A stretch of DNA of 12,182 nucleotides from Marinosulfonomonas sp. (GTDB lineage Bacteria; Pseudomonadota; Alphaproteobacteria; Rhodobacterales; Rhodobacteraceae). The translations under genes were made by a program, and so were the position numbers. Under the pieces are notes generated by a model that did no database searches, had not been told where the DNA came from, and saw only the letters and a program-made list of their open reading frames with translations. The first letter of the stretch is position 1. Each line of letters opens with the position of its first letter. Below, piece by piece: positions 1-6,968 of the stretch. The stretch is from positions 1 through 12,182 of the forward strand of contig WGBJ01000124.1 of assembly GCA_015494385.1 (NCBI GenBank), given 5' to 3'.

Positions 1-1
1 G

Positions 2-343
2 GACAGTGGCGTGATCCGCCGCATTGCCGTCGCCCCCAACCATTACGCGCTGGGCATGACGGCCAACGGCCTGACGGTCTGGGATGTTAAGGACGCCGCT
101 GCGCTGGGCCTTGGCGCACAAATCGGTGCGCTGGATTTTGTCAGCCATTGCTACCTGCGCCCCCGCGCGCTGCCCAACTGGCCCTATAACCTGTTTGCGA
201 TGGTGCATGGTAAAACCCGCGACGAAGTCGCCGCCAAACGCGCCGAAATCCGCGCCTTGCTGGGAGATGCGTTGCGTAGCGATGACATTCTCTATTCCAC
301 CCGAATCCTGAAAAAAACCGGCCTGCGGCTGGGGAAAGGTTAG
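2..343 (+). CDS. nirH: Siroheme decarboxylase subunit, NirH-like (5' end outside window)
   Basis: This is the C-terminal part of a NirD/L/G/H-type subunit (AsnC/Lrp-related fold). These proteins decarboxylate siroheme to 12,18-didecarboxysiroheme during heme d1 synthesis in the cytoplasm. The frame is open to the left edge, and a GTG at 11 is probably internal because the residues before it (D-S-G-V-I-R-R) fit the family. About 113 codons are visible; full family members are about 150-180 aa, so the N-terminal helix-turn-helix-like part is missing. Visible family signatures are VIRRIAV..NHYALG, a WDV segment, the CYLRPR-LPNWPYNLF block and a basic C-terminus. The stop is 3 nt before nirJ, so they are co-transcribed. 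Assignment as H rather than D, L or G rests on the known nirD-L-G-H-J-N order; the four paralogues cannot be separated safely on a fragment. Confidence 0.85.
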   Translation, partial: DSGVIRRIAVAPNHYALGMTANGLTVWDVKDAAALGLGAQIGALDFVSHCYLRPRALPNWPYNLFAMVHGKTRDEVAAKRAEIRALLGDALRSDDILYSTRILKKTGLRLGKG

Positions 344-346
344 ACG

Positions 347-1570
347 ATGTTCCGACTGTCCCAATATATGCGCGAGCTGGTTGACCCGACGCCCGTGCGC
401 AGCCGTCGCGGCACCGGTGCTGTCAAACCCGTGGTGATCTGGAACCTGACACGACGCTGCAATCTGAAATGCCGCCACTGTTATACTGTGTCTGCCGATG
501 TGGATTTCCCCGGTGAACTGTCCCCCGAACAGGCCCGCGATGTGCTGGAAGATCTGGGCAGCATGGGCCTGCCCGCGTTGATCCTGTCGGGTGGCGAGCC
601 GCTGTTGCGCGGTGATCTGTTCGATCTGGCCAAACGCGCACGGCAACTGGTGCGCTATCTGGCGCTGTCCACCAACGGCACGCGGATTGTCGGGGCAACG
701 GCGGATAAAGTGGCCGAGATCGGCTTTGATTACGTCGGCATCTCGATCGACGGGATCGGCAAAACCAACGACTGGTTTCGCGGGTTGGACGGGGCGTTTG
801 ATCAGGCGCTGGCCGGTGTGCGCGAATGCAAGAAACGCGGCATCAAGGTGGGTCTGCGGTTCACCATCACCGAGGATAACGCCGAACAGTTGCCTCAGTT
901 GTTGCAGCTTTGCGAGGATGAAGGGGTGGACAAGTTTTACCTCTCACATCTGGTTTACGCTGGCCGTGGCGACAAAAACCGTGGCGAAGACACCGCCCAC
1001 AAACGCACCCGCGCAGCAATGGATATGCTGATTGATCGGGCGTGGAACGGGGTGAATGGCGGGCCACCGCTGGATATTGTCACCGGCAACAACGATGCCG
1101 ATGCGGTCTATTTCCTGCGCTGGGCAGAGGAACGGTTTAGCGCCGATCAGGTGGCGCATTTACGCAGCCATTTAACGGCATGGGGCGGCAATTCATCCGG
1201 TGTTGGTGTGGCCAACATCGACACGCAGGGCGATGTGCATCCCGATACCTATTGGTCCGATTACACCGTCGGCAGCGTCAAGGATGTGCCCTTTTCGCAA
1301 CTGTGGCAAGGCAGTGACAAAATGCTTGCCACCCTGCGCCAGCGCCCGCGCCCGTTAAAGGGGCGTTGCGGGGCCTGCGCCTATAAGGATGTGTGCGGTG
1401 GCAACACCCGTATCCGTGCGCTGCAACTGACCGGCGATCCATGGGCCGAAGATCCGGCCTGTTATCTGGGGGCCGAAGAAATCGGCGTTGCGGGGGCCGA
1501 TGCCGACCGCGTGACTGTCACAACATTCCGGGGGAAAAGCCATGATCCGGCGCATGATTTTAGCCAGTAG
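347..1570 (+). CDS. nirJ: Heme d1 biosynthesis radical SAM protein NirJ
   Basis: NirJ is a radical SAM enzyme that acts on didecarboxysiroheme, replacing two propionate side chains by oxo groups on the way to heme d1. The 407-aa length is normal. The radical SAM cluster motif CNLKCRHC supplies Cys38, Cys42 and Cys45, followed by the SAM-binding SGGEP at 81-85. A C-terminal cysteine set (Cys341, Cys344, Cys350, Cys372; CX2CX5C plus a distal Cys) fits the second iron-sulfur cluster of the SPASM/Twitch-type extension known for NirJ. The ATG at 347 has a GGGGAAAGG stretch just upstream and sits 3 nt after the nirH stop. The end overlaps nirN by 29 nt. Related heme-modifying radical SAM proteins (AhbC/AhbD) are alternatives on sequence alone, but the flanking nirH and nirN decide for NirJ. 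Confidence 0.95.
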   Translation: MFRLSQYMRELVDPTPVRSRRGTGAVKPVVIWNLTRRCNLKCRHCYTVSADVDFPGELSPEQARDVLEDLGSMGLPALILSGGEPLLRGDLFDLAKRARQLVRYLALSTNGTRIVGATADKVAEIGFDYVGISIDGIGKTNDWFRGLDGAFDQALAGVRECKKRGIKVGLRFTITEDNAEQLPQLLQLCEDEGVDKFYLSHLVYAGRGDKNRGEDTAHKRTRAAMDMLIDRAWNGVNGGPPLDIVTGNNDADAVYFLRWAEERFSADQVAHLRSHLTAWGGNSSGVGVANIDTQGDVHPDTYWSDYTVGSVKDVPFSQLWQGSDKMLATLRQRPRPLKGRCGACAYKDVCGGNTRIRALQLTGDPWAEDPACYLGAEEIGVAGADADRVTVTTFRGKSHDPAHDFSQ

Positions 1571-3095
1571 CCTGTTGTTTGCCGCCCACGCGGCCCCTGC
1601 CGAACCCGATGCCGTGGCGCTTTACAAAGAACACTGTGCGGCCTGCCACGCCGAAACCCGCCTTGGCGGCACCGGCCCCGCGCTGATCCCGCAAACCCTG
1701 CACCGGATGTATGGCCCAAAACTGGTGGATGTTATCAGCAACGGGCGTGTCGCCACCCAGATGCAGGGCTATAGTGATGTGCTGAGCGATGCGGAAATTG
1801 CCGCCATTGCCGAATACCTGAAAACCCCACTGGCCGAGGTGCCCGACTGGGGGCCGGATGACATCACCGCCAGCCGCGATATGCGCGATGATTACACCCC
1901 CGTGGACGCCCCGCAGTGGTCGTCCGACCCGATGAACATCACGCTGGTGGTGGAAACCGGCGACCACCATGTCAGCGTGCTGGATGGTGATACATTCGAG
2001 GTGCTGGACCGCTTCCCCACCCCCTTTGCCGTGCATGGCGGGCCGAAATTCAGCCCCGATGGCCGCTATGTGTTCATCATGTCGCGTGATGGTTGGGTGC
2101 AGAAATACGACATCTGGGCGCTGCACGAAGTCGGCCGTATTCGGGCCGGTGTGAACAGCCGCAATATCGCCATGTCCAAGGACGGCAAGCACCTTGCCGT
2201 GGCCAATTATCTGCCGATGACGCTGACCATCCTGTCCACCGATGACCTGACGGTGGAAAAGGTGATGCCGGTGATTGGCCGTGACGGCACTCCGTCGCGG
2301 GTATCTGCTGTCTATCAGGACCCCAGACATGATGCTTTCATTCTGGCGCTCAAGGACACGCCGGAAATCTGGCAGGTGGCAACCGACCCGAACGCAGACC
2401 CGGTTTACGAAGGCTTTGTCCATTCCCGCGAAAAGGACATGATTGAGGCGCTGCCATCGTCAAAAGGGCTGTTCGCCCGCAAGCGGATCATGCTGAACGA
2501 ACCGCTGGACGATTTTTTCTTTAGCCCCGATTACCGTTTCCTGATTGGTGCGGCGCGGGCCAGCGAAAAGGGTGTGGTCGTCAACATGACCGTCGGGCGC
2601 GAAGTCGCCACCCTGCCGCTGGGCGGGATGCCGCATCTGGGGTCGGGTATTTCATGGATGCGTGACGGTCGCCGCGTGATGGCCACGCCACACCTGAAAG
2701 ACGCCGCCATTTCGGTGATCGACATGCAGACATGGAAACTGGTCAAAACCATTAAAACCGACGGCCCCGGATTTTTCATGCGTAGCCATGAAAATTCGCC
2801 TTATGTCTGGGCCGATGTGTTCTTTGGCCCGCACAAGGACGAAATCCATGTGATCGACAAACAGACGCTGGAAATCGTCAAAACCCTGAACCCCGCGTCC
2901 GGCAAAACCGTGGCGCATGTAGAGTTCACAAAGGACGGAAAATATGCGCTGGTGTCGATCTGGGAAGATGACGGTGCGGTGATTGTTTACGATGCCGCCA
3001 CCTTGCAGGAAATCAAACGACTGCCGATGCGCAAACCCTCGGGGAAATACAATGTCTGGAACAAAATCAGCTTTTCGGATGGCACCAGCCACTAA
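1542..3095 (+). CDS. nirN: Dihydro-heme d1 dehydrogenase NirN (cytochrome c / d1 protein)
   Basis: NirN is the periplasmic enzyme that oxidises a propionate of dihydro-heme d1 to the acrylate of heme d1, the cofactor of cytochrome cd1 nitrite reductase. The 517-aa protein starts with a signal peptide (basic MIRRM, hydrophobic core, AHA-A cleavage region near residue 18). Next comes a cytochrome c domain with CAACH at 32-36. From about residue 115 it continues as the eight-bladed d1-type propeller, with repeated FSPDGRY / [16 protein letters not shown] strands. A c-type heme domain argues against NirF, which lacks one; position after nirJ and the short cytochrome region argue against NirS. The ATG at 1542 follows a GGGGG stretch; an in-frame ATG at 1554 would shorten the signal peptide. 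It overlaps nirJ by 29 nt and the next gene by 44 nt. Confidence 0.93.
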   Translation: MIRRMILASSLLFAAHAAPAEPDAVALYKEHCAACHAETRLGGTGPALIPQTLHRMYGPKLVDVISNGRVATQMQGYSDVLSDAEIAAIAEYLKTPLAEVPDWGPDDITASRDMRDDYTPVDAPQWSSDPMNITLVVETGDHHVSVLDGDTFEVLDRFPTPFAVHGGPKFSPDGRYVFIMSRDGWVQKYDIWALHEVGRIRAGVNSRNIAMSKDGKHLAVANYLPMTLTILSTDDLTVEKVMPVIGRDGTPSRVSAVYQDPRHDAFILALKDTPEIWQVATDPNADPVYEGFVHSREKDMIEALPSSKGLFARKRIMLNEPLDDFFFSPDYRFLIGAARASEKGVVVNMTVGREVATLPLGGMPHLGSGISWMRDGRRVMATPHLKDAAISVIDMQTWKLVKTIKTDGPGFFMRSHENSPYVWADVFFGPHKDEIHVIDKQTLEIVKTLNPASGKTVAHVEFTKDGKYALVSIWEDDGAVIVYDAATLQEIKRLPMRKPSGKYNVWNKISFSDGTSH

Positions 3096-3798
3096 ACCGG
3101 CGGCGATCATCGTCGCGCACGGCCAGCCGTCCGATCCGCAGCCCGCCGAACAGGCATTGCGCAATGTGGCCGAGCGGGTTGCACAGCACCTGCCCCGCTG
3201 GACCATCACCAGCGCCACGATGGCGGCCAAAGGGGCACTGGAACAGGCCTTGGACCAACATCCGACAGCCGCGATTTATCCGCTGTTCATGGCCGATGGC
3301 TGGTTCACCGGCACTGCTTTGCCGGACCGTCTGTTACAGCACGGGCGCACCGTTCTGCCGCCGCTGGGACTGGATAAAAACCTGCCGCTGCTGGCGGCCG
3401 ACATTCTGACCGACCGGCTGCATGATCTGGACTGGAACGCCCGCGAAACCCGCCTGCTGATTGCTGCCCACGGCGGTCAACACAGCCCCAACCCCGCCCG
3501 TGCTGCCCGCCATTTTGCCGCTGTTCTGGGCAAGGTCACGCATTTCACCGACATCCGACTTGGCTTTGTCGAGGAAACACCCCTGCTGACCGAAATGGCC
3601 AAAAACCTTGGCCCCCGCACCCTGTGCCTGCCGTTCTTTGCCGCCAATGGCCACCATGTGCGCAAAGATATCCCCGCCGCCCTTATCAGCGCCGGATTTG
3701 AAGGTATCGTTCTGGGACCGCTGGGCATTGCCCCGCAAATCCCCGATCTGATCGCGCAATCCCTGCGCCAGAGCCACCGCCAAAAGGACGCCGCCTGA
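3052..3798 (+). CDS. CbiX-type sirohydrochlorin chelatase homologue
   Basis: A 248-aa protein of the CbiX/SirB (class II chelatase) superfamily, which inserts cobalt, nickel or iron into sirohydrochlorin. Two tandem half-domains are visible. The first begins IIVAHGQPSDP with His23; the second begins LLIAAHGGQHS with His140 and ends with the NGHHVRKDIP loop (His201, His202), which resembles the metal-binding region of the family. The frame extends further 5', but the ATG at 3052 has GGGG a few bases upstream and leaves a short N-terminal extension; an ATG at 3079 is the other candidate but lacks a ribosome site. It overlaps nirN by 44 nt, so it belongs to the nir operon. Inference: it could make siroheme from sirohydrochlorin for heme d1. 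Metal specificity cannot be read from the sequence. Confidence 0.8.
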   Translation: MSGTKSAFRMAPATKPAAIIVAHGQPSDPQPAEQALRNVAERVAQHLPRWTITSATMAAKGALEQALDQHPTAAIYPLFMADGWFTGTALPDRLLQHGRTVLPPLGLDKNLPLLAADILTDRLHDLDWNARETRLLIAAHGGQHSPNPARAARHFAAVLGKVTHFTDIRLGFVEETPLLTEMAKNLGPRTLCLPFFAANGHHVRKDIPAALISAGFEGIVLGPLGIAPQIPDLIAQSLRQSHRQKDAA

Positions 3799-3799
3799 T

Positions 3800-4033
3800 A
3801 TGGACGACAAGCCCGCGCAACCCTCGCTGCTGAAACTGGGCCTTTACCTGTATGTGTTCGTGATGGCGGCTGTGGCGGTCAATCTGTTCATGCTGTCGCT
3901 GGCATGGCAACGGATCGGCCTGCCAGCCCTGTCACCCGCCCTGTCGGTGCTGATCAGCCTGCCACTTGCCATCCCCGTCACATGGCTTGCCGCCCGTTGG
4001 GTCCGCCGTCTGATGGACGAGGCCGACGGTTAG
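3800..4033 (+). CDS. Small two-helix membrane protein, last gene of the nir operon
   Basis: A 77-aa protein with two hydrophobic segments, about residues 13-33 and 43-64, separated by a short polar turn (WQRIGLPALSP) and ending in a basic-acidic tail (RWVRRLMDEADG). By the positive-inside rule both termini would be cytoplasmic. The ATG follows the chelatase stop by one base, so translation is probably coupled. No catalytic motif is visible. I have a vague memory of similar small proteins in Rhodobacterales nor/nir clusters labelled NnrT, but I cannot confirm this and assign no name. Function unknown; position suggests a link to nitrite reductase maturation. The stop codon shares bases with the stop of the opposite-strand fghA. 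Confidence 0.75.
   Translation: MDDKPAQPSLLKLGLYLYVFVMAAVAVNLFMLSLAWQRIGLPALSPALSVLISLPLAIPVTWLAARWVRRLMDEADG
4030..4033. other. Tail-to-tail stop codon overlap, nir operon end / fghA end
   Basis: The four bases TTAG contain TAG (4031-4033) for the + strand membrane-protein gene and, read on the - strand, TAA (4032-4030) for fghA. There is no intergenic space and no visible hairpin terminator, so transcripts from each side must end inside, or run through, the opposing gene. Confidence 0.85.
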
Positions 4034-4854
4034 AGCGCCCGATCCGCATGCCAATCCACATGATCCGCCGCAAATGTCGAGACAAAGTAATAGCTGTGAT
4101 CATACCCCGGCTGCATCCGGAACACGCCGGGAATACGCGCCGAAGCAAGCGCCGCCGACAGCGCCTCGGGCTTTAGCAATTCCAGAAACTGGTCGGACGT
4201 GCCCTGATCAATCAGCACATCGCGCGGCCAGCCTTTGGTATTGACCAGAACCGTCGCATCATGGGCCTGCCAAGTGGTTTCATCATCCCCCAGATAGGCC
4301 GCGAGTTGAACCCTGCCCCAGTCAGACGCCGTGGGGTTGGCGATGGGCGCAAAGGCCGAAACCGAGGCGAATTTATCGGGGTTGTTCAGCGCCAGCGTCA
4401 ACGCACCGTGACCACCCATTGAATGGCCGGTGATGCCGTGGCTGTCGGTAAGTGGAAAGTTTTCCATTACCAGTTCGCGCAGTTCCTTCAGCACATAATC
4501 ATACATCTGGAAATGCGCCGCCCAGGGCGCTTGCGTCGCGTTCACATAGAACCCGGCACCTTGCCCCAGCGCGTAATCCTCGTCATCCGCAACACCTTCG
4601 CCGCGGGGGCTGGTGTCGGGATAAATCACCGCCATCCCCCGCCGCGCCGCATGTTCCTGCAGTGCCGCCTTGGTCATCGCGTTTTCATGGGTGCAGGTCA
4701 GACCGGACAGATACCACAGCACCGGCACGGGGCCGGATTTAGCTTGCGGCGGCAGGTAGACGGCAAAGGTCATATCGCAGTTACAGACCTTGGACGTGTG
4801 GCTATAGACGCCCTGGGTGCCGCCGAAACAGGTGTTTTCCGAGATGGTTTTCAT
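4030..4854 (-). CDS. fghA: S-formylglutathione hydrolase
   Basis: A cytoplasmic esterase-D family hydrolase that splits S-formylglutathione to formate and glutathione, the second step of glutathione-dependent formaldehyde oxidation. The 274 aa match the usual family length of about 280. Visible features are the LSGLTCTHEN oxyanion-region block (50-58), the nucleophile elbow GHSMGG with Ser145, Asp221 in DQGTSDQFL and His253 in GYDHSYYF, giving the full catalytic triad. The start ATG overlaps the adhC stop as TGATG and there is no strong ribosome site, so translation is likely coupled to adhC. If the adhC frameshift is real, coupling would matter for this gene; ribosomes leaving the shifted frame stop near 5836, far upstream. 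Confidence 0.95.
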   Translation of the reverse strand: MKTISENTCFGGTQGVYSHTSKVCNCDMTFAVYLPPQAKSGPVPVLWYLSGLTCTHENAMTKAALQEHAARRGMAVIYPDTSPRGEGVADDEDYALGQGAGFYVNATQAPWAAHFQMYDYVLKELRELVMENFPLTDSHGITGHSMGGHGALTLALNNPDKFASVSAFAPIANPTASDWGRVQLAAYLGDDETTWQAHDATVLVNTKGWPRDVLIDQGTSDQFLELLKPEALSAALASARIPGVFRMQPGYDHSYYFVSTFAADHVDWHADRAL

Positions 4855-5967
4855 CAGTAAATCACAACCCCTCGAATGCTTTCGCCAGAGTGCATCAGAT
4901 CAAACCCTTTGTTGATATCCTCAAGCCCCATCGTGTGGGTGATCATCGGGTCGATCTCGATCTTGCCATCCATGTACCAGTCCACGATTTTCGGCACATC
5001 CGTGCGCCCGCGCGCGCCACCAAAGGCCGTGCCGCGCCATGAACGCCCCGTGACCAGCTGGAAGGGGCGTGTCGAAATCTCGGCCCCCGCTGGGGCAACC
5101 CCGATGATGATGCTTTCGCCCCAACCCTTGTGCGCGGCCTCAAGGGCGGTGCGCATCACATCGACATTGCCGGTGGCGTCAAAGGTATAGTCCGCCCCGC
5201 CACCGGTCAGGTCCACCAGATGACCCACCAGATCACCGGTTACATCCGCCGGATTGACGAAATCGGTCATGCCGAAATGTTCGGCCATCGCGCGTTTGTC
5301 GTTATTCAGATCCACGCCGACAATCTGGTCCGCGCCCGCCAGCCGCAGCCCCTGCACCACGTTCAACCCGATCCCGCCCAGACCAAACACAATCGCTGTG
5401 CTGCCGATTTCCACCTTGGCGGTGTTGATCACCGCGCCGATGCCGGTGGTCACGCCGCAGCCGATATAGCAAACCTTGTCAAACGGCGCGTCCTTGCGGA
5501 TTTTGGCCAGCGCGATTTCCGGCAATACCGTGTGGTTGGCAAAGGTTGAACAGCCCATGTAATGCAGGATCGGTGTGCCATCGAGCATGGAAAACCGGCT
5601 GGTGCCGTCGGGCATCAATCCTTGCCCCTGCGTGCTGCGGATCGACTGGCACAGGTTGGTTTTGGGGTTCAGGCAATAGTCGCATTCGCGACATTCCGGC
5701 GTATAAAGCGGGATCACATGGTCGCCCGGTTGCAGGCTGGTGACACCTGCGCCCACTTCCAGCACAACGCCCGCGCCTTCATGCCCCAGAATGGCGGGAA
5801 ACAGCCCTTCGGGATCGGCACCGGAACGGGTGAATTCATCGGTATGACACAGGCCGGTTGCCTTGATTTCCACCAGAACCTCGCCAGCCTTTGGCCCCTT
5901 CCAGGTTCACTTCCATCACTTCCAGCGGTTTGCCCGCCTCGAGTGCCACGGCTGCGCGTGTCCGCAT
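4854..5967 (-). CDS. adhC: S-(hydroxymethyl)glutathione dehydrogenase / class III alcohol dehydrogenase, frameshifted as assembled
   Basis: This NAD-linked, zinc-dependent enzyme oxidises the formaldehyde-glutathione adduct to S-formylglutathione. The gene starts at ATG 5967 behind a perfect AGGAGG with 7-nt spacing, reading [20 protein letters not shown]. At codon 24 the frame shifts by one extra G, and the rest (5873 down to 4854) continues in another frame. Removing one G gives 370 aa, the normal family length. Numbered that way, it has catalytic-zinc ligands Cys40 (GLCHTDE), His62 (GHEGAG) and Cys170 (GCGVTTG). Structural-zinc ligands are Cys92/95/98/106, class III-type Arg110 lies in IRSTQGQG, and the Rossmann motif is GLGGIG. 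A 339-aa product from 5873 would lack the first strands. It could be a true pseudogene or a base-calling error; intact downstream sequence favours error or a recent mutation. Confidence 0.9.
5895..5898 (-). other. One-base insertion (frameshift) in the GGGG run of adhC
   Basis: On the - strand the codons run CTG GAA GGG GCC AAA. Homologues and the downstream frame require GGG CCA AAG GCT GGC GAG (G-P-K-A-G-E). One G of the run is therefore surplus. The unshifted reading ends at a TGA at 5838-5836 after about 43 codons. Confidence 0.85.
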
Positions 5968-5974
5968 GATCATT

Positions 5975-5980
5975 CCTCCT
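5975..5980 (-). promoter_or_regulatory. Ribosome binding site of adhC
   Basis: AGGAGG on the - strand, identical to the anti-Shine-Dalgarno consensus. It is 7 nt from the ATG at 5967 but only 1 nt from an in-frame ATG at 5973, so 5967 is the better start. Confidence 0.8.
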
Positions 5981-6099
5981 GATTTGTTGCGCACAGGGTG
6001 GGGGAAAGCCGCTATTTATGCAACACGTCCAAGACACCTTATTGCAAACCAGCGACATTTGCGGGCAATATCCGGTCAATTATAAACCAGAGGTGTTCC

Positions 6100-6381
6100 A
6101 TGCGTTTTCCGATACTTGCCCTTGTTGTCCTTGCCGCCTGTACCGAGGAAACCCCGTCCGAACCGCCACATGAATTGCAGGTCGAGGACACAACATCCTG
6201 CGGGGGTGGTCCTGACAGCAATCTGGTCGGGCAATCGGTTGACGTTCTGGCGGCTATGACATTCCCCGGACCCGTGCGGGTGATCCGGCCGGGCATGCTG
6301 ATTACGCAGGAATACAATACAAAACGCATGAATCTGGACGTGGACGCCAAGGGTATCATTACCCGTGTCTGGTGTGGTTAA
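6100..6381 (+). CDS. Putative lipoprotein, I78-type peptidase inhibitor
   Basis: A 93-aa exported protein. The N-terminus MRFPILALVVLAAC is a lipoprotein signal with lipobox Leu11-Ala12-Ala13-Cys14; the residue after Cys is Thr, not Asp, so outer-membrane sorting is expected. The mature part resembles the peptidase inhibitor I78 family (potato-inhibitor-I-like fold): a Cys-Gly segment followed by NLVGQ, then VRVIRPGM-IT, EYN-KRMNLDVD and the ITRVWCG end. Cys34 and Cys92 could form a disulfide. Family members are thought to inhibit serine proteases in the periplasm; the target here is unknown. The ATG at 6100 follows AGAGGTG. It is divergent from adhC and shares stop bases with the TetR gene, so it is probably a single-gene unit. 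The extended frame upstream (from 5998) lacks coding character. Confidence 0.8.
   Translation: MRFPILALVVLAACTEETPSEPPHELQVEDTTSCGGGPDSNLVGQSVDVLAAMTFPGPVRVIRPGMLITQEYNTKRMNLDVDAKGIITRVWCG
6378..6381. other. Tail-to-tail stop codon overlap, I78 lipoprotein / TetR gene
   Basis: The palindrome TTAA provides TAA on the + strand (6379-6381) for the lipoprotein and TAA on the - strand (6380-6378) for the TetR gene. No terminator hairpin is visible. Confidence 0.85.
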
Positions 6382-6965
6382 TCCGGCAACCCCTTAACCC
6401 CGTTCAGCACCATATCCGTCACCAGATCGGCATATTCTTCGCGGCTAAGCCCCTTGCCCGGGCGGTGCCACATGTAGAACCAGTTCAGCATACCGAAAAC
6501 CGTCATTGTGACAGGGCGCAGGCGGGTCGAGCTGGTCAGGGTTTTCGGCGAGGCCTGTTGCAGCGCCTTGCCCATGATTTCGACCAGCCGCCGTTGTAGC
6601 GCCAGCAGAGGTTTGCGCATGGTGTCGGGCAGGGTTTCCAGCGCATCGCCCTGCAATTTATGCTCGGCATCGGCGTTGCGGTAGTTTTGCAAAATGGCGT
6701 GGATCAGGCGGCGCAGGTAATCCGGCCCTGTTTCGACCGCCTCGACCGTTTCCACCAGCGTGGTCAGGTGGCTGTCCAGAATGTCGAACAACAGCGCCTC
6801 TTTGCTGTCGTAGTAGTGATAGATCAACGCCTTGGACACGCCGCAGTGTTTTGCCGCCCCCGTCATCGACGCCCGATCATAGCCATGCGTGGCAAAATAG
6901 GCTGCCGCCCCCTTGCGGATGGCGGCCCGTTTTTCGCTGTGATCATGTGCTATTCCGCGTGGCAT
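6378..6965 (-). CDS. TetR/AcrR-family transcriptional regulator of the phenylacetate operon (PaaR-like)
   Basis: A 195-aa TetR-type repressor. Residues about 10-58 form the DNA-binding domain, with the typical pattern AAAYFATHGYDRASM, an A-K-H-C-G-V-S-K-ALIYHYYDSKEALL recognition region, then a helical ligand domain with no recognisable pocket motif. The start lies 3 nt after the paaK stop, so it is the last gene of paaI-paaJ-paaK-tetR. TetR proteins named PaaR that respond to phenylacetyl-CoA are known from other bacteria; that this one senses the same ligand and binds the palindrome at 9945-9956 is inference from context. As part of the operon it would be self-regulated. Confidence 0.88.
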   Translation of the reverse strand: MPRGIAHDHSEKRAAIRKGAAAYFATHGYDRASMTGAAKHCGVSKALIYHYYDSKEALLFDILDSHLTTLVETVEAVETGPDYLRRLIHAILQNYRNADAEHKLQGDALETLPDTMRKPLLALQRRLVEIMGKALQQASPKTLTSSTRLRPVTMTVFGMLNWFYMWHRPGKGLSREEYADLVTDMVLNGVKGLPD

Positions 6966-6968
6966 CGC

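Noticed and set aside
1560..2423. Long 287-codon open frame on the - strand within nirN
   Set aside because: It lies opposite nirN, has no family resemblance, is rich in His and Gly as expected from reverse reading of GC-rich codons, and lacks a ribosome site.
5714..6079. 121-codon - strand frame covering the adhC N-terminus
   Set aside because: It is the third reading frame, neither the true adhC N-terminal frame nor the downstream one, and begins in the promoter region.
6059..6086. Possible promoter TTGCGG / TATAAA before the I78 lipoprotein
   Set aside because: The TATAAA is good, but transcription would begin within a few bases of the start codon and cut through the ribosome site; the TTGC-GG-GCAA symmetry is too short to call an FNR/NnrR-type site.
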